DNA of 64,000 nucleotides from Rhynchopus sp. YZ270_cl-10 (Eukaryota > Euglenozoa > Diplonemea > Diplonemida > Diplonemidae): positions 310,001-374,000 of the forward strand of contig OZ037887.1 of the NCBI GenBank assembly GCA_964035575.1. The letters run 5' to 3'. A program made the translations under genes and the position numbers. Position 1 is the first letter of the stretch. Each line of letters begins with the position of its first letter. Shown one piece after another: positions 42,530 to 52,589 of this stretch. Below the pieces are notes generated by a model. It did not search any database. It had not been told where the DNA came from and saw only the letters and a list, made by a program, of their open reading frames with translations.

Positions 42530-44455
42530 ATGAACCGTCTTTCTGTGCTTCGTCCATTGTGCGGACAGCTCCGTGGTGTGTCTGACAGTACGACAGTTGA
42601 CACTACCCGCACGCTTGCGGTCACAGAAGCGCCTCCCTTTCTATTAGCAGATACACGGGGTCCTGCGTATTTAGATTTTCATGGGAGGCAAAGTGATGTA
42701 GCGCAGGCACTAGGGTTGCTCCCTTTGGCACCAGGTGATGCGTCGCCGGGAGATCGGTTGTTAGGGAAGGAAGTGGACGGTGCGCCGAAGTCTTTATTAG
42801 AAGCGCCTAGGAGAAAGCTGCCTTCGCAATACCGAAAGAATTTTCCGGCGCCGAAGATGCCTGGGGACATGAAGGAGTTTGTGGAAGAGATGCTCGAGCT
42901 GCACGACGACCTCACCCCAGCGCAGACGTTGCTTGAGATTTTAAAGAGATATCCGTACCTCAGAATCCAAGGGGATGCTGCCGCGCTTCTTGTCCTCCGC
43001 TACGACGAAATTGCTGAAGATTTGCATCGTGAAGGCCGCTCAGTAGAGCTATGGTCGAACAAAGTGTATCCACTGCTTATTTTTTTGATTACCGGGCTTG
43101 ACGCAAAACGCACTACCGGGATTGGACCGCAAATTTTGAGGGCAATCGAAATGTATTTAGAAGGGGCTGTGCGAAGGGCTGAGGTGTCACAGAACTATGC
43201 CGGCTATTTCATGCAGAATATCAAGGACACAACGAAAACCTGCGTGATGTACAACAAACTGAACCGCTACATTGCCATGGGAAACTTCACAACAACACTC
43301 GACTATTTCAATAACGACCATGAATTGGATCTCCGCATGTACACCATGCTCATGCAAGGCGTTCCCGACTTTTTCAACAAATTTCCGGAACGTCTTCCGC
43401 AAAGCAAAGCGGAATTTCTGAAAGACCTACGCACCAAAGATGCTGTCTACATCCTGCACTCTTCCTACGTTGTTCAAGCACCCCCTGCCACGTCGACGTC
43501 GAAGCTGCAGAGCGACAAAGAAGACCTGGCCATGACAGTCTCCCCCCTCATAGGAGAGGGAACCACCGCATTGTCACGTCTCAAATCATTGATAGATCTG
43601 GTCGATGGTGACGACGATATGGAGACTATTTTGGTTCCAATCTGGACGGTGCAGGATATTTTGACGCACAGTCTGGATAATGAGTCCGAAAACGTTGCTG
43701 AAATCTTACAGCTTCTTGCGACATCCTTTGCGAAACCTGAGTCTAAAGTGCGGTTTGTGTGGCCATCTGAGTCGGTGACACCGCTTCTTAGCTATCGAGC
43801 GTTGAACACATCACTTGGGAGCAATGATGATAAGGTTGTGACCTTCGCAAAGTGGTTAGATTCTGCTCTGCCCCCGCTCTCACAAGAGGCAATACGCGAC
43901 CAAGAGGAGCTCATACAGGCAGGGGAGATGTCGCTGCTCAAAGCAAAGCTCTATGGCTACCGAAAATCATCCTTACTACACAAAATTCTGGGCGCTCGAA
44001 AGCTCAACCCTATCGCTCGTGCAAAAACCGCAGAGGTCGCTGAATCGGTTCAGCAAGGCGCGATTCTTCTCTGCCGCGACAGTTCCATTCAAGGCCACGG
44101 GCGTGCTCTAGGCCTTTGGTGCGAGCCGCAAGAGCAACGCCGTTGGAAGGACTGGGTTAATATAAAAAAGGAAACAACCTGGTTCCGTTTTCATGATTCT
44201 GTAGACCGAACAAAGACACGCCGTAAAACGAAGCTCAAAAAGCGGAAATTTGCAGCGCGAAAGTCCTTTTTAGCTGAAAAAGAAGGGGAAAACAATACAA
44301 AGCCAAAAAGGGTCATAAAGAAGGCAAACGGTCCCCGCTCTTCCTATACCAGAATGAAAAAGGGGCGGTCAAGGGAAATGATTGCCACCTGGTCCACCAG
44401 AGGCAACAAAGGTAAACGTGAAGATGACGACGAACCGACTTTAGGGGATTTCTGA
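42530..44455 (+). CDS. Orphan protein, probably mitochondrial
   Basis: The frame gives 641 residues in one exon. The N-terminus (MNRLSVLRPLCGQLRG) is basic, hydroxylated and free of acids, as in mitochondrial presequences. The body (about 105-540) looks all-helical with no motif I recognise; Trp, Tyr and acidic residues are spread as in a folded domain. The last 80 residues are strongly basic (TRRKTKLKKRKFAARK ... RVIKKANGPRSS) with a short acidic end, suggesting RNA or DNA binding. A mitochondrial ribosomal or RNA-processing role is a guess from charge alone. The ATG is the first in the frame after a C-rich leader. A GGTGACTAA hairpin lies 48 bases after the stop. Confidence 0.8.
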   Translation: MNRLSVLRPLCGQLRGVSDSTTVDTTRTLAVTEAPPFLLADTRGPAYLDFHGRQSDVAQALGLLPLAPGDASPGDRLLGKEVDGAPKSLLEAPRRKLPSQYRKNFPAPKMPGDMKEFVEEMLELHDDLTPAQTLLEILKRYPYLRIQGDAAALLVLRYDEIAEDLHREGRSVELWSNKVYPLLIFLITGLDAKRTTGIGPQILRAIEMYLEGAVRRAEVSQNYAGYFMQNIKDTTKTCVMYNKLNRYIAMGNFTTTLDYFNNDHELDLRMYTMLMQGVPDFFNKFPERLPQSKAEFLKDLRTKDAVYILHSSYVVQAPPATSTSKLQSDKEDLAMTVSPLIGEGTTALSRLKSLIDLVDGDDDMETILVPIWTVQDILTHSLDNESENVAEILQLLATSFAKPESKVRFVWPSESVTPLLSYRALNTSLGSNDDKVVTFAKWLDSALPPLSQEAIRDQEELIQAGEMSLLKAKLYGYRKSSLLHKILGARKLNPIARAKTAEVAESVQQGAILLCRDSSIQGHGRALGLWCEPQEQRRWKDWVNIKKETTWFRFHDSVDRTKTRRKTKLKKRKFAARKSFLAEKEGENNTKPKRVIKKANGPRSSYTRMKKGRSREMIATWSTRGNKGKREDDDEPTLGDF

Positions 44456-44502
44456 TGAACGAGAGAAAAGAGGTCGTTTTTTTTTTTTTTTTTTTTTTTG
44501 TT

Positions 44503-44541
44503 GGTGACTAAATGACGAAGAGGCTTGGGGACACCTTTTAA
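44503..44541 (+). repeat. H1-family hairpin repeat
   Basis: GGTGACTAAATGACGAAGAG then GCTTGGGGACACC, just downstream of a gene and after a run of about 20 T. Confidence 0.55.
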
Positions 44542-46547
44542 ACCAAACCTTTGTGTGGGGCAATTTTTCTCAAAAAAAAATGTTCTGATGGACAGCCAAG
44601 GGGATTTCACGATCCCAGCATAATATTCCCCCCCCCACTTCAACCCACGATGAAGGCGCGACGATGACAACCTGGATACCTTTCAAAAAAAAGTGTCACT
44701 CATACACCCACCTATGTTGAAGTAAAAGGATTCTTTCTTCCCCCCCATCTTTTTTGTATCTACAAATGAAATAGGGGTTTGCTGTTTGGCATGTACTAAG
44801 GGTTTCGTGGACTATTAGGGAGGGTGAGTAGGAGACGAGGCGGCAGTGGTGGGGAAGAAAGACCTGCTGTGCTGGCTATGGTCTGACCATTGGTAGGGAG
44901 AGCCGGTAGGGGCGGGCAGGAGGGGATGGGGATGGGGGCACTGTGTTGTGTGTTGGTGGTGTGCTGGAGTGCGAGCATGCCGATGGGGAAGTAAGCCCTG
45001 CAGGTGGGGGGTTCTTGGGGCAAGAGGGTAAATGGCGATTATGTACGACAGCGGCAGCGGCAGCAGCAGCGGCAGCGGCAGCGGCAGCGACAACACACCT
45101 CCACGATCATTGCGTCTACGGAGTTCGGATGCGGAGTACACTTCTCCCAAATGGGTCGAGGTGAGTGGAGAAGGGAATGGGCTTGCAGAAGGGCACGATC
45201 CACGAGGAGCACACAGACGCGACGGTGTGGTCAGAGGGAGCAAGGTCGGGGTGGTGTACATGCTCTGGGACAGCAGGGCTAAGCGTTCTGCTTCTTGGTG
45301 GAAATCTGGTCCACAGTGCGAACGTGGTGGGGGTGGAGGTGGAGAGTGCACTGTGGGGGTCGCACATCCGAACAATACGTCTCTGACATATTATTCGTCG
45401 ATACGCAACTCACCAAAGGTGCCGGAGGGTGCATTGTGCTTGAGAGGAGTATTGCGTCTGTGGGTGGGTTGGGTAGGGTAGGGTAGGGTTGGGGAGGGAA
45501 GCAGTACCACTGCCTGTTTGTGTACTGTGCGCATGTGTGTTTGAGAGCAGGCACGGAGTTATTCCTGAAGTGCGGAATATTGCCTGAGCGTTTCTTCCTC
45601 ACGCATCACTTCAGCAGTTTGCCCTGCAGGAGAAGAGCTGCCCCCGAAGGCCCTGCCGGCATCCCAGACTCGTTTGCACCATCAACTTCACCCCTTTTTT
45701 GCATGCGTCCCTGTATTTGCAATGATCCCCGTTCATCTGGCTGATGAGTGGAAGCGGGAGTAGCACATATCAGATGTAACGAAATGGATGTAGGACTGTA
45801 TGGTTGGGGTGTCCACCCGCCGGTACAGCCGGTCATTGTACCAAAGGTACACTATTCACGAGAGGGCTTTTTGTATTTCAACTCTACTTTTTTTTTTGCT
45901 CTATTCCACAGAGCAGTGTGCTCTCATGGCAGTGTTTCCTCTTGCGGTGGGGATGTGACCTCCATGCAATTTGTGGTAGTTCGTGGGGACCAGGACGGGA
46001 CGGGACGGGACATCCGGTGTGAGGGTCAAATAGCATCGGTACGTTGACGCAAAAGGAACTTCGATTTCTGTGGGTTCTAGGTAAGGAGGGGACCTACAAC
46101 GTTGCAAGAAGCGGGGCCGAGCTTCCGAACAAAAATAAGAAATTGGGTGTTCAAAATCCATTGCTGCATTTCAAGCTGTGAGACGAGAATGCTTCTGTCT
46201 CTGTGCATCTTGAAGCTGTCCAGGAGGTTTCGAGGGGTGCATGGGTGGGTAGGATGAGCTCTTTCTCGCCAACTGGTGACTTTCCTCCCATCTCCCAAAT
46301 GGCGAACATGCTCTGGGACAGCAGGGCTAAGCGTTCTGCTTCTTTGTGGAAACCTGATCCACAGTGCGAACGTGGTGGAGGTGGAGGTGGAGGTGGAGAG
46401 TGCACTGTGGGGGTCGCACATCCGAACAATACGTCTCTGACATATTATTCGTCGATACGCAACTCACCGAAGGTGCCGGAGGGTGCATTGTGCTTGAGAG
46501 GAGTATTGCGTCTGTGTAGGTGGGTTGGGTAGGGGAGGGGAGGGAGG
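44542..46547. other. Intergenic with an internal duplication
   Basis: A GCAGCG-type hexanucleotide run lies near 45051-45090. About 210 bases from CATGCTCTGGGACAGCAGGG to GGAGTATTGCGTCTGTG occur twice, at about 45259-45467 and 46307-46516, 90-95% identical. G-rich GGTTGGGTAGGG stretches follow each copy. Frames on both strands are low-complexity, and no gene is claimed. Confidence 0.6.
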
Positions 46548-47368
46548 CACAGCAGAGAATAAGGTAGGGGGGACCGGGGACCGGGGACCGGGGACCGGGG
46601 ACCGGGTTATTCTCAGCCGGACTGGGACACAATATGTAGAAAACAGTGGTGAAAACGCCCGAAAGTGGGAGGGGACCCGGGCGCGGGAGGGTGGGGGACC
46701 GGGACCAGGACCAGGTACTGGTCCCGGTCTCTGTCCCGGTCCTGGTCCAGGACCAGTACCAGGACCAGGACCGATACCAGGACCGGGACTGGGACCAGGA
46801 CCGGGACCAGTACCAGGACTGGGACCGGGACCAGTACCAGTACCAGGACCAGTACCGGGACCGGGACCGGGACCGGGACCGGGACCGGGACCGGGACCGG
46901 GACCGGGACCGGGACCGGGACCGGGACCGGGACCGGGACCGGGACCGGGACCGGGACCGGGACCGGGACCGGGACCGGGACCGGGACCAGTACCAAGACC
47001 GGGACTGGGACCGATACCAGGACCGGGACTGGGACCAGGACCGGGACCAGTACCAGGACTGGGACCGGGACCAGTACCAGTACCAGGACCAGTACCGGGA
47101 CCGGGACCGGGACCGGGACCGGGACCGGGACCGGGACCGGGACCGGGACCGGGACCGGGACCGGGACCGGGACCGGGACCGGGACCAGTACCAGGACCGG
47201 GACCGGGACTGGGACCGATACCAGGACCGGGACTGGGACCAGGACCGGGACCAGTACTGGGACCGGGACCAGGACCAGTACCAGGACCAGGGACCGGGAC
47301 CGGGGCCAGGGACCGGGGAGCGGGGACCGGGGAGCGGGGACCGGGGACCGGGCTTATTCTCTGCTGTG
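46548..47368. mobile_element. GGGACC array bounded by 16-bp inverted repeats
   Basis: CACAGCAGAGAATAAG at 46548-46563 and its exact complement at 47353-47368 enclose about 600 bases of GGGACC hexamers with GGTACT/GGTCCT-type variants and a short unique insert near 46610-46685. Outside, GGGAGG-type sequence on both sides hides any target duplication. The flanking GAAGCAGCACCACTGCCTGT after 47380 matches 45502-45520, so the array entered one copy of the local duplication. Confidence 0.7.
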
Positions 47369-48029
47369 GAGGGAGGGAGGGGAGGGAAGCAGCACCACTG
47401 CCTGTTTGTGTCCTGCTGCTCACATCACAGCGTAATCCTTCGAAGCAGGGCACGTCTCCAACGACCAAACGTTTACCATTTGGGCTTTTGTTTTAAACGG
47501 GGGGGCGTGATCACGGTTTAACGCCCAAATGTGTGCCCGAACCGTTCTGTTCACCTTGAGACAGGTTTTTTCACTTCACGGTCACCTGGTATCGGGGTAG
47601 TATGCGTTATTCCTGGAGGTCCTGCACCTGTGGGATTGGGTAGGTGTGAAAGGGAGACTGTCCCCCTCAGTCGCGGTGAGGAACCCTCCCTATGCAGCAC
47701 AACAGCAGAAAGCAGCAAAGAGGCAGTACCAGCGGCGCGGCTGCTGAATACGTGCCTGGTAGTCAGCGCCGTGACCTGCATCGTCGGTGAGAGTAGAAAA
47801 AGAATGGCAAATAATAGTGTCCACCCAGATAGGTTGGCTTGTGATTCGCAATACTCCAGGGGTGGGTGGGGCAGTGGTGGTATTGGCCCCTGGTGGGCAG
47901 AACGGTGTTTTGCAAACCCTGTGCACCCTCTGTGTTCGGTGGCTCGAAGGGTGGGTGCTGTGTGTTTTCTGCCTTTCCCGCTTTTTTTGAAACACTGCAA
48001 AACCCTGCTGTAGATTATATTCAAACAAA
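47369..48029. other. 5' flank of exonuclease gene 1
   Basis: No repeat is seen except the unit start at about 47909 shared with 49896. CTGTAG lies about 17 bases before the ATG. Confidence 0.45.
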
Positions 48030-48965
48030 ATGCTTCGTTTTTTGACTGTCCGCAGTGCGGTGCAGTATTCACGATTTGCATCTGCCGCGGTGGAGAAGGT
48101 GGCAGTTCAGAAGACGCCGAAAGCGAGGAAGATTCAGAAGGTTGTCACTGTGGACCCAATCGCCCCAGTCGAACCTGAGCTGGTCGCCTCTGTTGCTGCA
48201 GTGGCAAAGAAGTCGCCGAAAAGGAAGGCCAAGGCTGTCGACCCCACCATTGGATCGCACATTTTCTTTTGGGACATCGAGACGACCGGTCTGAACACGA
48301 AGACGGACCAGATTGTCGAAATCGCTTTGCTGCACCCCCACAGCGGCGCTTCCTTGGAGCTCCTTGTCAAGCCCTCTCAGAGGAAGGTGACGAAGGGTAG
48401 CTTCGAGATCCACAACATCTCAAACAAAATGCTCGAGAACGAGCCCACCTTCGACGAGGCATGGGACAGGATTGATGAGTGGGTGCAGCAGCAGAGCGGG
48501 GCCGAGGAGAAGGTTCTTGTGTCGCACTTTGCGTCAAGTCTAGACATTCCTGTCTTGAAAGCAGAGATGCTCCGCCTCGGGAGCGTGCTGCCTGACAGAT
48601 ACATCTTGGCATGCTCGTCGTCGATCATCCGCGCACGTCTCAAGAAGGACAACGTGCAGTCGAAGCTCAACCTAGGAGCACTCAAGGAATTGTTCGAAAT
48701 TCGCGCCAAAGGCAAAGCGCACCGTGCCCTCAGCGATGTCCACGTCCTTTGGGATGTCATGCTCAAGGTGCTCCCCGAAGAAGAGCCTCTTGCATACCTT
48801 AGCAAGACGCTTGCCATCAAGCGCAAAAAAGACCTCGCAAAAGAGGCTAAAAGAGAGCTAAACGCAGATATTGAGGAGTTCCAGCAGCCGAAGAAGAGAA
48901 AGACGGGCAACAGCGGATGGTGGAGACACAAGTGGTTGGCCAGCAAACGGGGCAAATCCGCCTGA
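48030..48965 (+). CDS. Mitochondrial-type DEDDh 3'-5' exonuclease, copy 1
   Basis: The frame gives 311 residues. The leader MLRFLTVRSAVQYSRFASAA is a typical mitochondrial presequence, followed by a Lys/Pro/Ala-rich linker. The exonuclease core starts at about 78: ExoI FFWDIETTGL with Asp82 and Glu84, ExoII HFASSLDIPVL with Asp172, ExoIII HRALSDVHVLW with His231 and Asp236, the DnaQ/RNase T spacing. All four acids and the His are present, so activity is expected: metal-dependent removal of nucleotides from 3' ends of DNA or RNA. A basic tail with GWWRHKW follows the core. The near-twin at 50031-51008 shares flanks, so the two arose by tandem duplication. Whether the substrate is mitochondrial DNA or RNA cannot be told. 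Confidence 0.88.
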   Translation: MLRFLTVRSAVQYSRFASAAVEKVAVQKTPKARKIQKVVTVDPIAPVEPELVASVAAVAKKSPKRKAKAVDPTIGSHIFFWDIETTGLNTKTDQIVEIALLHPHSGASLELLVKPSQRKVTKGSFEIHNISNKMLENEPTFDEAWDRIDEWVQQQSGAEEKVLVSHFASSLDIPVLKAEMLRLGSVLPDRYILACSSSIIRARLKKDNVQSKLNLGALKELFEIRAKGKAHRALSDVHVLWDVMLKVLPEEEPLAYLSKTLAIKRKKDLAKEAKRELNADIEEFQQPKKRKTGNSGWWRHKWLASKRGKSA

Positions 48966-50030
48966 AACAGATTATCATTTTAAATAGATTAGCAAAAGAG
49001 AAATAAGAAAAGTTACTTTTAAAAGCAGAGGATCAAAGATGGATTTTTTCTTTAAATTTCTAAGTTACTTAGAGTAACGCATAAGGAATGCGTCGTGTTT
49101 TTGTCTTTTAATATGTGGCTAAGGTGAGTGGAGATTTCATTCATCCAACCACCTTATTTTTTTTTCTTCAAAAAAATATTTTTTTTGGGACACTGGTTGA
49201 ACACGGATACGCAGGAAGGGGAAGATAGCCTGAAGGAATGAAACACACGATTCCCTCCATGCAATCATTAATGCTTGATTGCGATTTTTCACCCTTTTTT
49301 TGTTTTAAGCTTTTCGTTCGATGTGTGCATGCGAAGCCCATTCATCTCTCACACAATATATATATATATATTTTTAAGTCTCTTCCTCTTCTCACCTCTG
49401 ATGAATGGCATGACAAGGTGTAGAAGGGTAGCCCTCAGTGGCTTAGATCAGCATATATTAGATTATCTTCCCATCCCCATACCCTCCCCCCAAAAAAAAT
49501 ATAATAAAAAAAAGTGAAGACTCTCTTGTAGCAGCTGTAGAACCCCCTTTTTTCAGGGTTTTCATGACAACCTGTTTATCTAGATTCTTAGTTTGCCTTG
49601 TAGTGCATCGATGCAGGCGATGTGACGATGATTCATGATTGTCTCCCACACAGTGCAGCTCTGGTGCCATTTACTCGGTAATAGCATGGTACGAAGGGGC
49701 ACTGTCGTGAGAGGGCTGCCGTATTTCAAGTCAACTTTACGTTTGTGTTTTGACTGCCGCCAGCTCTCAACCCATTGCTCAAGTAGACGTATGGCCATGC
49801 TTCCCCAACCCCCTCATGTACAGCATGTGCCCATCATTCCCTGACCCTCTCTGGAGGATCTATTCACACCCCACAACGTCTCGAAGCAGGGAGTACAGAC
49901 CGGGTGTTTTGCAAACCCTGTGAACCCTATGTGTTCAGTGGCTCGAAGGGGTGGGTGCTGTGTGTTTTCTGCCTATTCCCCCTTTTTCTGAAACACTGCA
50001 AAACCCTGCTGTAGATTATATTCAAACAAA
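48966..50030. other. Spacer between the tandem exonuclease genes
   Basis: It carries the shared 3' flank, a TATATATA run near 49359 and about 320 bases (49575-49895) absent from the second unit. No gene is seen. Confidence 0.55.
49115..49153 (+). repeat. H1-family hairpin repeat
   Basis: GTGGCTAAGGTGAGTGGAGA then TTCATTCATCCAACCACC; GTGG pairs with CCAC. 150 bases after a stop codon. Confidence 0.55.
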
Positions 50031-51008
50031 ATGCTTCGTTTTTTGACTGTCCGCAGTGCGGTGCAGTATTCACGGTTTGCATCTGCCGCGGTGGAGAAGG
50101 TCACCCAGGAGACAGTTCAGAAGACGCCGAAAGTGAGGAAGATTCAGAAGGTCTTCACTGTGGACCCAATCGCCCCAGTCGAACCTGAGCTGGTCGCCTC
50201 TGTTGCTGCAGTGGCAAAGAAGGCGCCGAAAAAGAAGGCCAAGGCTGTCGACCCCGAAGACCTTGGATCGAACATTTTCTTTTGGGACATCGAGACGACC
50301 GGTCTGAACAGGAGGAAGGACCAGATTGTCGAGATCGCTTTGCTGCACCCCCACAGCGGCGCTTCCTTGGAGCTCCTCGTCAAGCCCTCTAAGGAGGAGG
50401 TTACCCAGGAGAGCTTCGAGATCCACAACATCTCAAACGAAATGCTCGAGAACGAGCCCACCTTCAAAGATGTCTGGAGCAGGGTTAATGAGTGGATGCA
50501 GCAGCAGAGCGGGGCCGAGGAGAAGGTTCTTGTGTCGCACTTTGCGTTAAGTCTAGACATTCCTGTCTTGAAGGCAGAGGTAAAACGCGTCAAGAGAAGG
50601 ATGCCTGCCAACTACATCTTGACATGCTCGTCGTCGATCATCCGCGCACGTCTCAAGAAGGACAAAGTGAAGTCGAAGGTCAACCTAGGAGCACTCAAGG
50701 AATTGTTCGACATTCGCGCCAAAGGCGAAGCGCACCGTGCCCTCAGCGATGTTCAGGTCCTTTGGGATGTCATGCTCAAGGTGCTCCCCGAAGAAGAGCC
50801 TCTTGCATACCTTAGCAAGGCGCTTGCCGTCCAGCACAAAGTAGACCTCGCCAAGGCTGAAGCGAAAGCAGCAGAAAGCGCAGAAAGCGCAGATAAACCA
50901 ACGAAGAAGAATAATAAGTCCAACTCAATGTGGTGGAAATGGAATAAACATGTGAAGAGCAAGAAGACGCAAAAAGGTGCCAAAAAAGCGAAGGCAGGCA
51001 AAAAATAG
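50031..51008 (+). CDS. Mitochondrial-type DEDDh 3'-5' exonuclease, copy 2
   Basis: The frame gives 325 residues. The first 20 residues and all exonuclease motifs (FFWDIETTGL, HFALSLDIPVL, HRALSDVQVLW) match copy 1 at 48030-48965, so both should be active in the same compartment. Differences cluster in the linker (an added TQE), in the segment after ExoII (KAEVKRVKRRMPANYI against KAEMLRLGSVLPDRYI) and in the tail, which here is longer and richer in Lys and Ala (ending KKAKAGKK). The reading frame is kept through every indel, so selection has acted on both copies. Divergence in substrate-contacting parts hints at specialisation, which is inference. Confidence 0.88.
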   Translation: MLRFLTVRSAVQYSRFASAAVEKVTQETVQKTPKVRKIQKVFTVDPIAPVEPELVASVAAVAKKAPKKKAKAVDPEDLGSNIFFWDIETTGLNRRKDQIVEIALLHPHSGASLELLVKPSKEEVTQESFEIHNISNEMLENEPTFKDVWSRVNEWMQQQSGAEEKVLVSHFALSLDIPVLKAEVKRVKRRMPANYILTCSSSIIRARLKKDKVKSKVNLGALKELFDIRAKGEAHRALSDVQVLWDVMLKVLPEEEPLAYLSKALAVQHKVDLAKAEAKAAESAESADKPTKKNNKSNSMWWKWNKHVKSKKTQKGAKKAKAGKK

Positions 51009-52028
51009 TGAACGACTGTCTGTATGGCAAATGACACGAAAACATATTATCATTCCTTCTTTGATGTTGAAGGACCTTACTGTGAAGGAGGAGGAGGGGG
51101 GGGAATCGTTTGAGGGAAGTAAGCTTTATTTCTAAGTAACGCATAAGGAATGCGTCGTGTTTTTGTCTTTTAATGTGTGGCTAAGGTGAGTGAACGAGAT
51201 TTAGTTCATCTAGCCACCTGTTTTTTTTCTCTAAAAAAAAACTTTTTGGGACACTGGTTGAACACGGATACGCAGGAAAGGGAAGATAGCCCAATGAATG
51301 AAACACACGATTCCCTCCATGCAATCATTAATGCTTGATTGCAAATTTTTATTTTTTTTATTTTCATTTCTCATTTTTTTTTTGTTTTTAGACTTTTCGT
51401 TCGATGTGTGTGTATGTGAAGCCCATTCATCCCTCACACAAAAAAAAATTTTTTTTAATGTTTTTTGAGTCTCTTCCTCTTCTCACCTTTGCAAGGTGTA
51501 GAAGGGTAGCCCGCAGTGGCTTAGATCAGCATATTTTAGATTCTCTTCTCATCCCCATACCCTCCCCCCCAATAAATAAATAAAAAGTGAAGACTGTCTT
51601 GTAGAAGCAGCTGCACCAACCCAACCTTTAAAACCCTTTTTGAAGTTCAAATCAAATATTTTTTTTTTTTTGGACAAAATTTTACCTAGGTCGTGATAGT
51701 CGATCAGCAAAAAAAAAGGAAAACAAAAAAAGGGGGGAAACAACCAACACAAAGATTTGCCAAAGAGGTGGAAACCATAACCACTAAAAACTATCACTTT
51801 TTCTTCCAGCAAAGCTTTGTTCGAAAAAAAAGACCATACCCCCCCAAAAAGAAAACATTCCCTTTTAATAAACACAACCCTTTTCTCGTTTTTTTTTTTT
51901 TTTGTTTTTTCCCAAGCAAAAAAAACCCCTATCAGAACACACCTTCCCTACACTACGGGAGGAGGAGCTTCCCCTTTCCCTCCTTCTCTCCCCTTTTTTA
52001 TTTTTTTTTAAAAAATCTCAACAACAAA
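51009..52028. other. 3' flank of exonuclease copy 2 and upstream of the Cys-rich gene
   Basis: The shared unit ends near 51600. The remainder is A/T- and C-run-rich. The long in-frame extension upstream of 52029 is Lys/Phe-rich and not taken as coding. Confidence 0.5.
51177..51218 (+). repeat. H1-family hairpin repeat, best stem
   Basis: GTGGCTAAGGTGAGTGAAC pairs with GTTCATCTAGCCAC around a short GAGATTTA loop, the clearest stem in the family; 168 bases after a stop codon. Confidence 0.7.
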
Positions 52029-52478
52029 ATGAACACCGCCATTACCGTAGTGTGTTTGGCTGTCCTGTTGAGTGTGGTTTCTGCTGAGGAGTCGTGCGTA
52101 GGGCTAACCGCTTCTTGCGATGAGGATACAAAATGCTGTTGGAACTTAGAGTGCTGTGCCGAGAGCAAGACGTGTTGCGACCAGCCGTGTGGCGATCCGC
52201 GCTGTGCTGACCCCTGTTATGCCAGAGGCACCGTGGACGACTGTTTCGCACACAGCAGTGACTGTCAATGGTGCGTCGCAAAGGAAGGTGAACGCTTTCC
52301 CATGTGTGCAAACAGGAAGAACGCACAGGATGGCACCGGGAAGAAATCACCCCTCCACGGCTGGGCCTGCTTCAGCAGCAAGACGCGCGACAAAATCCCG
52401 AAAAAGTCGCGCATCAGACGACACCTCTACACCTCCGACGATCCCGCGGAGGGTGGAATTGCAGCAAGGGATGACTAA
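52029..52478 (+). CDS. Small secreted Cys-rich protein
   Basis: The frame gives 149 residues from the ATG at 52029, chosen because it opens a clear signal peptide (MNTAITVVCLAVLLSVVSAE). The mature part starts with a knottin-like spacing (C-GLTAS-C-DEDTK-CC-WNLE-CC-AESKT-CC), then CGDPRCADPC, then a PSI-like segment (DDCFAHSSDCQWC ... FPMC). The last 45 residues are basic and without Cys until one near the AWACF-like stretch. Such disulphide-rich modules occur in many secreted proteins, and no specific function can be assigned. It looks whole and is followed 111 bases later by MCM5 on the same strand. Confidence 0.8.
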   Translation: MNTAITVVCLAVLLSVVSAEESCVGLTASCDEDTKCCWNLECCAESKTCCDQPCGDPRCADPCYARGTVDDCFAHSSDCQWCVAKEGERFPMCANRKNAQDGTGKKSPLHGWACFSSKTRDKIPKKSRIRRHLYTSDDPAEGGIAARDD

Positions 52479-52589
52479 GGGGCGGATCTTAATAAAATAC
52501 CATTAAACGACCAACTGAACCCATTTTTTCCCCTCAATCTCTTATCAACACACACACACACCTAATTTATCAGAAGCAAATCTCCAAAA

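Larger units (their letters stand above)
47909..49570 (+). repeat. Tandem duplication unit 1 (partner 49896-51600)
   Basis: GTGTTTTGCAAACCCTGTG begins both units. The gene, the downstream CGCATAAGGAATGCGTCGTG phrase, the H1 hairpin and the closing AGTGAAGACT phrase are all shared. Confidence 0.85.
49896..51600 (+). repeat. Tandem duplication unit 2
   Basis: Collinear with 47909-49570. The noncoding parts have accumulated more indels than the coding part. Confidence 0.85.

Noticed and set aside
44815-45481. Overlapping frames of 150-186 residues
   Set aside because: Ser-Gly or Pro-rich translations of GCAGCG repeats and G-rich sequence, open on both strands.
45462-45500. Telomere-like GGTTGGGTAGGGTAGGG stretch
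   Set aside because: Too short and irregular; it is part of the duplicated G-rich flank.
46464-47521. Pro-Gly, Asp-Arg and Gly-Thr repeat frames
   Set aside because: Translations of the GGGACC array in different frames.
51693-52028. N-terminal extension of the Cys-rich protein
   Set aside because: Lys/Phe low-complexity translation of A/T runs; the signal peptide starts at 52029.
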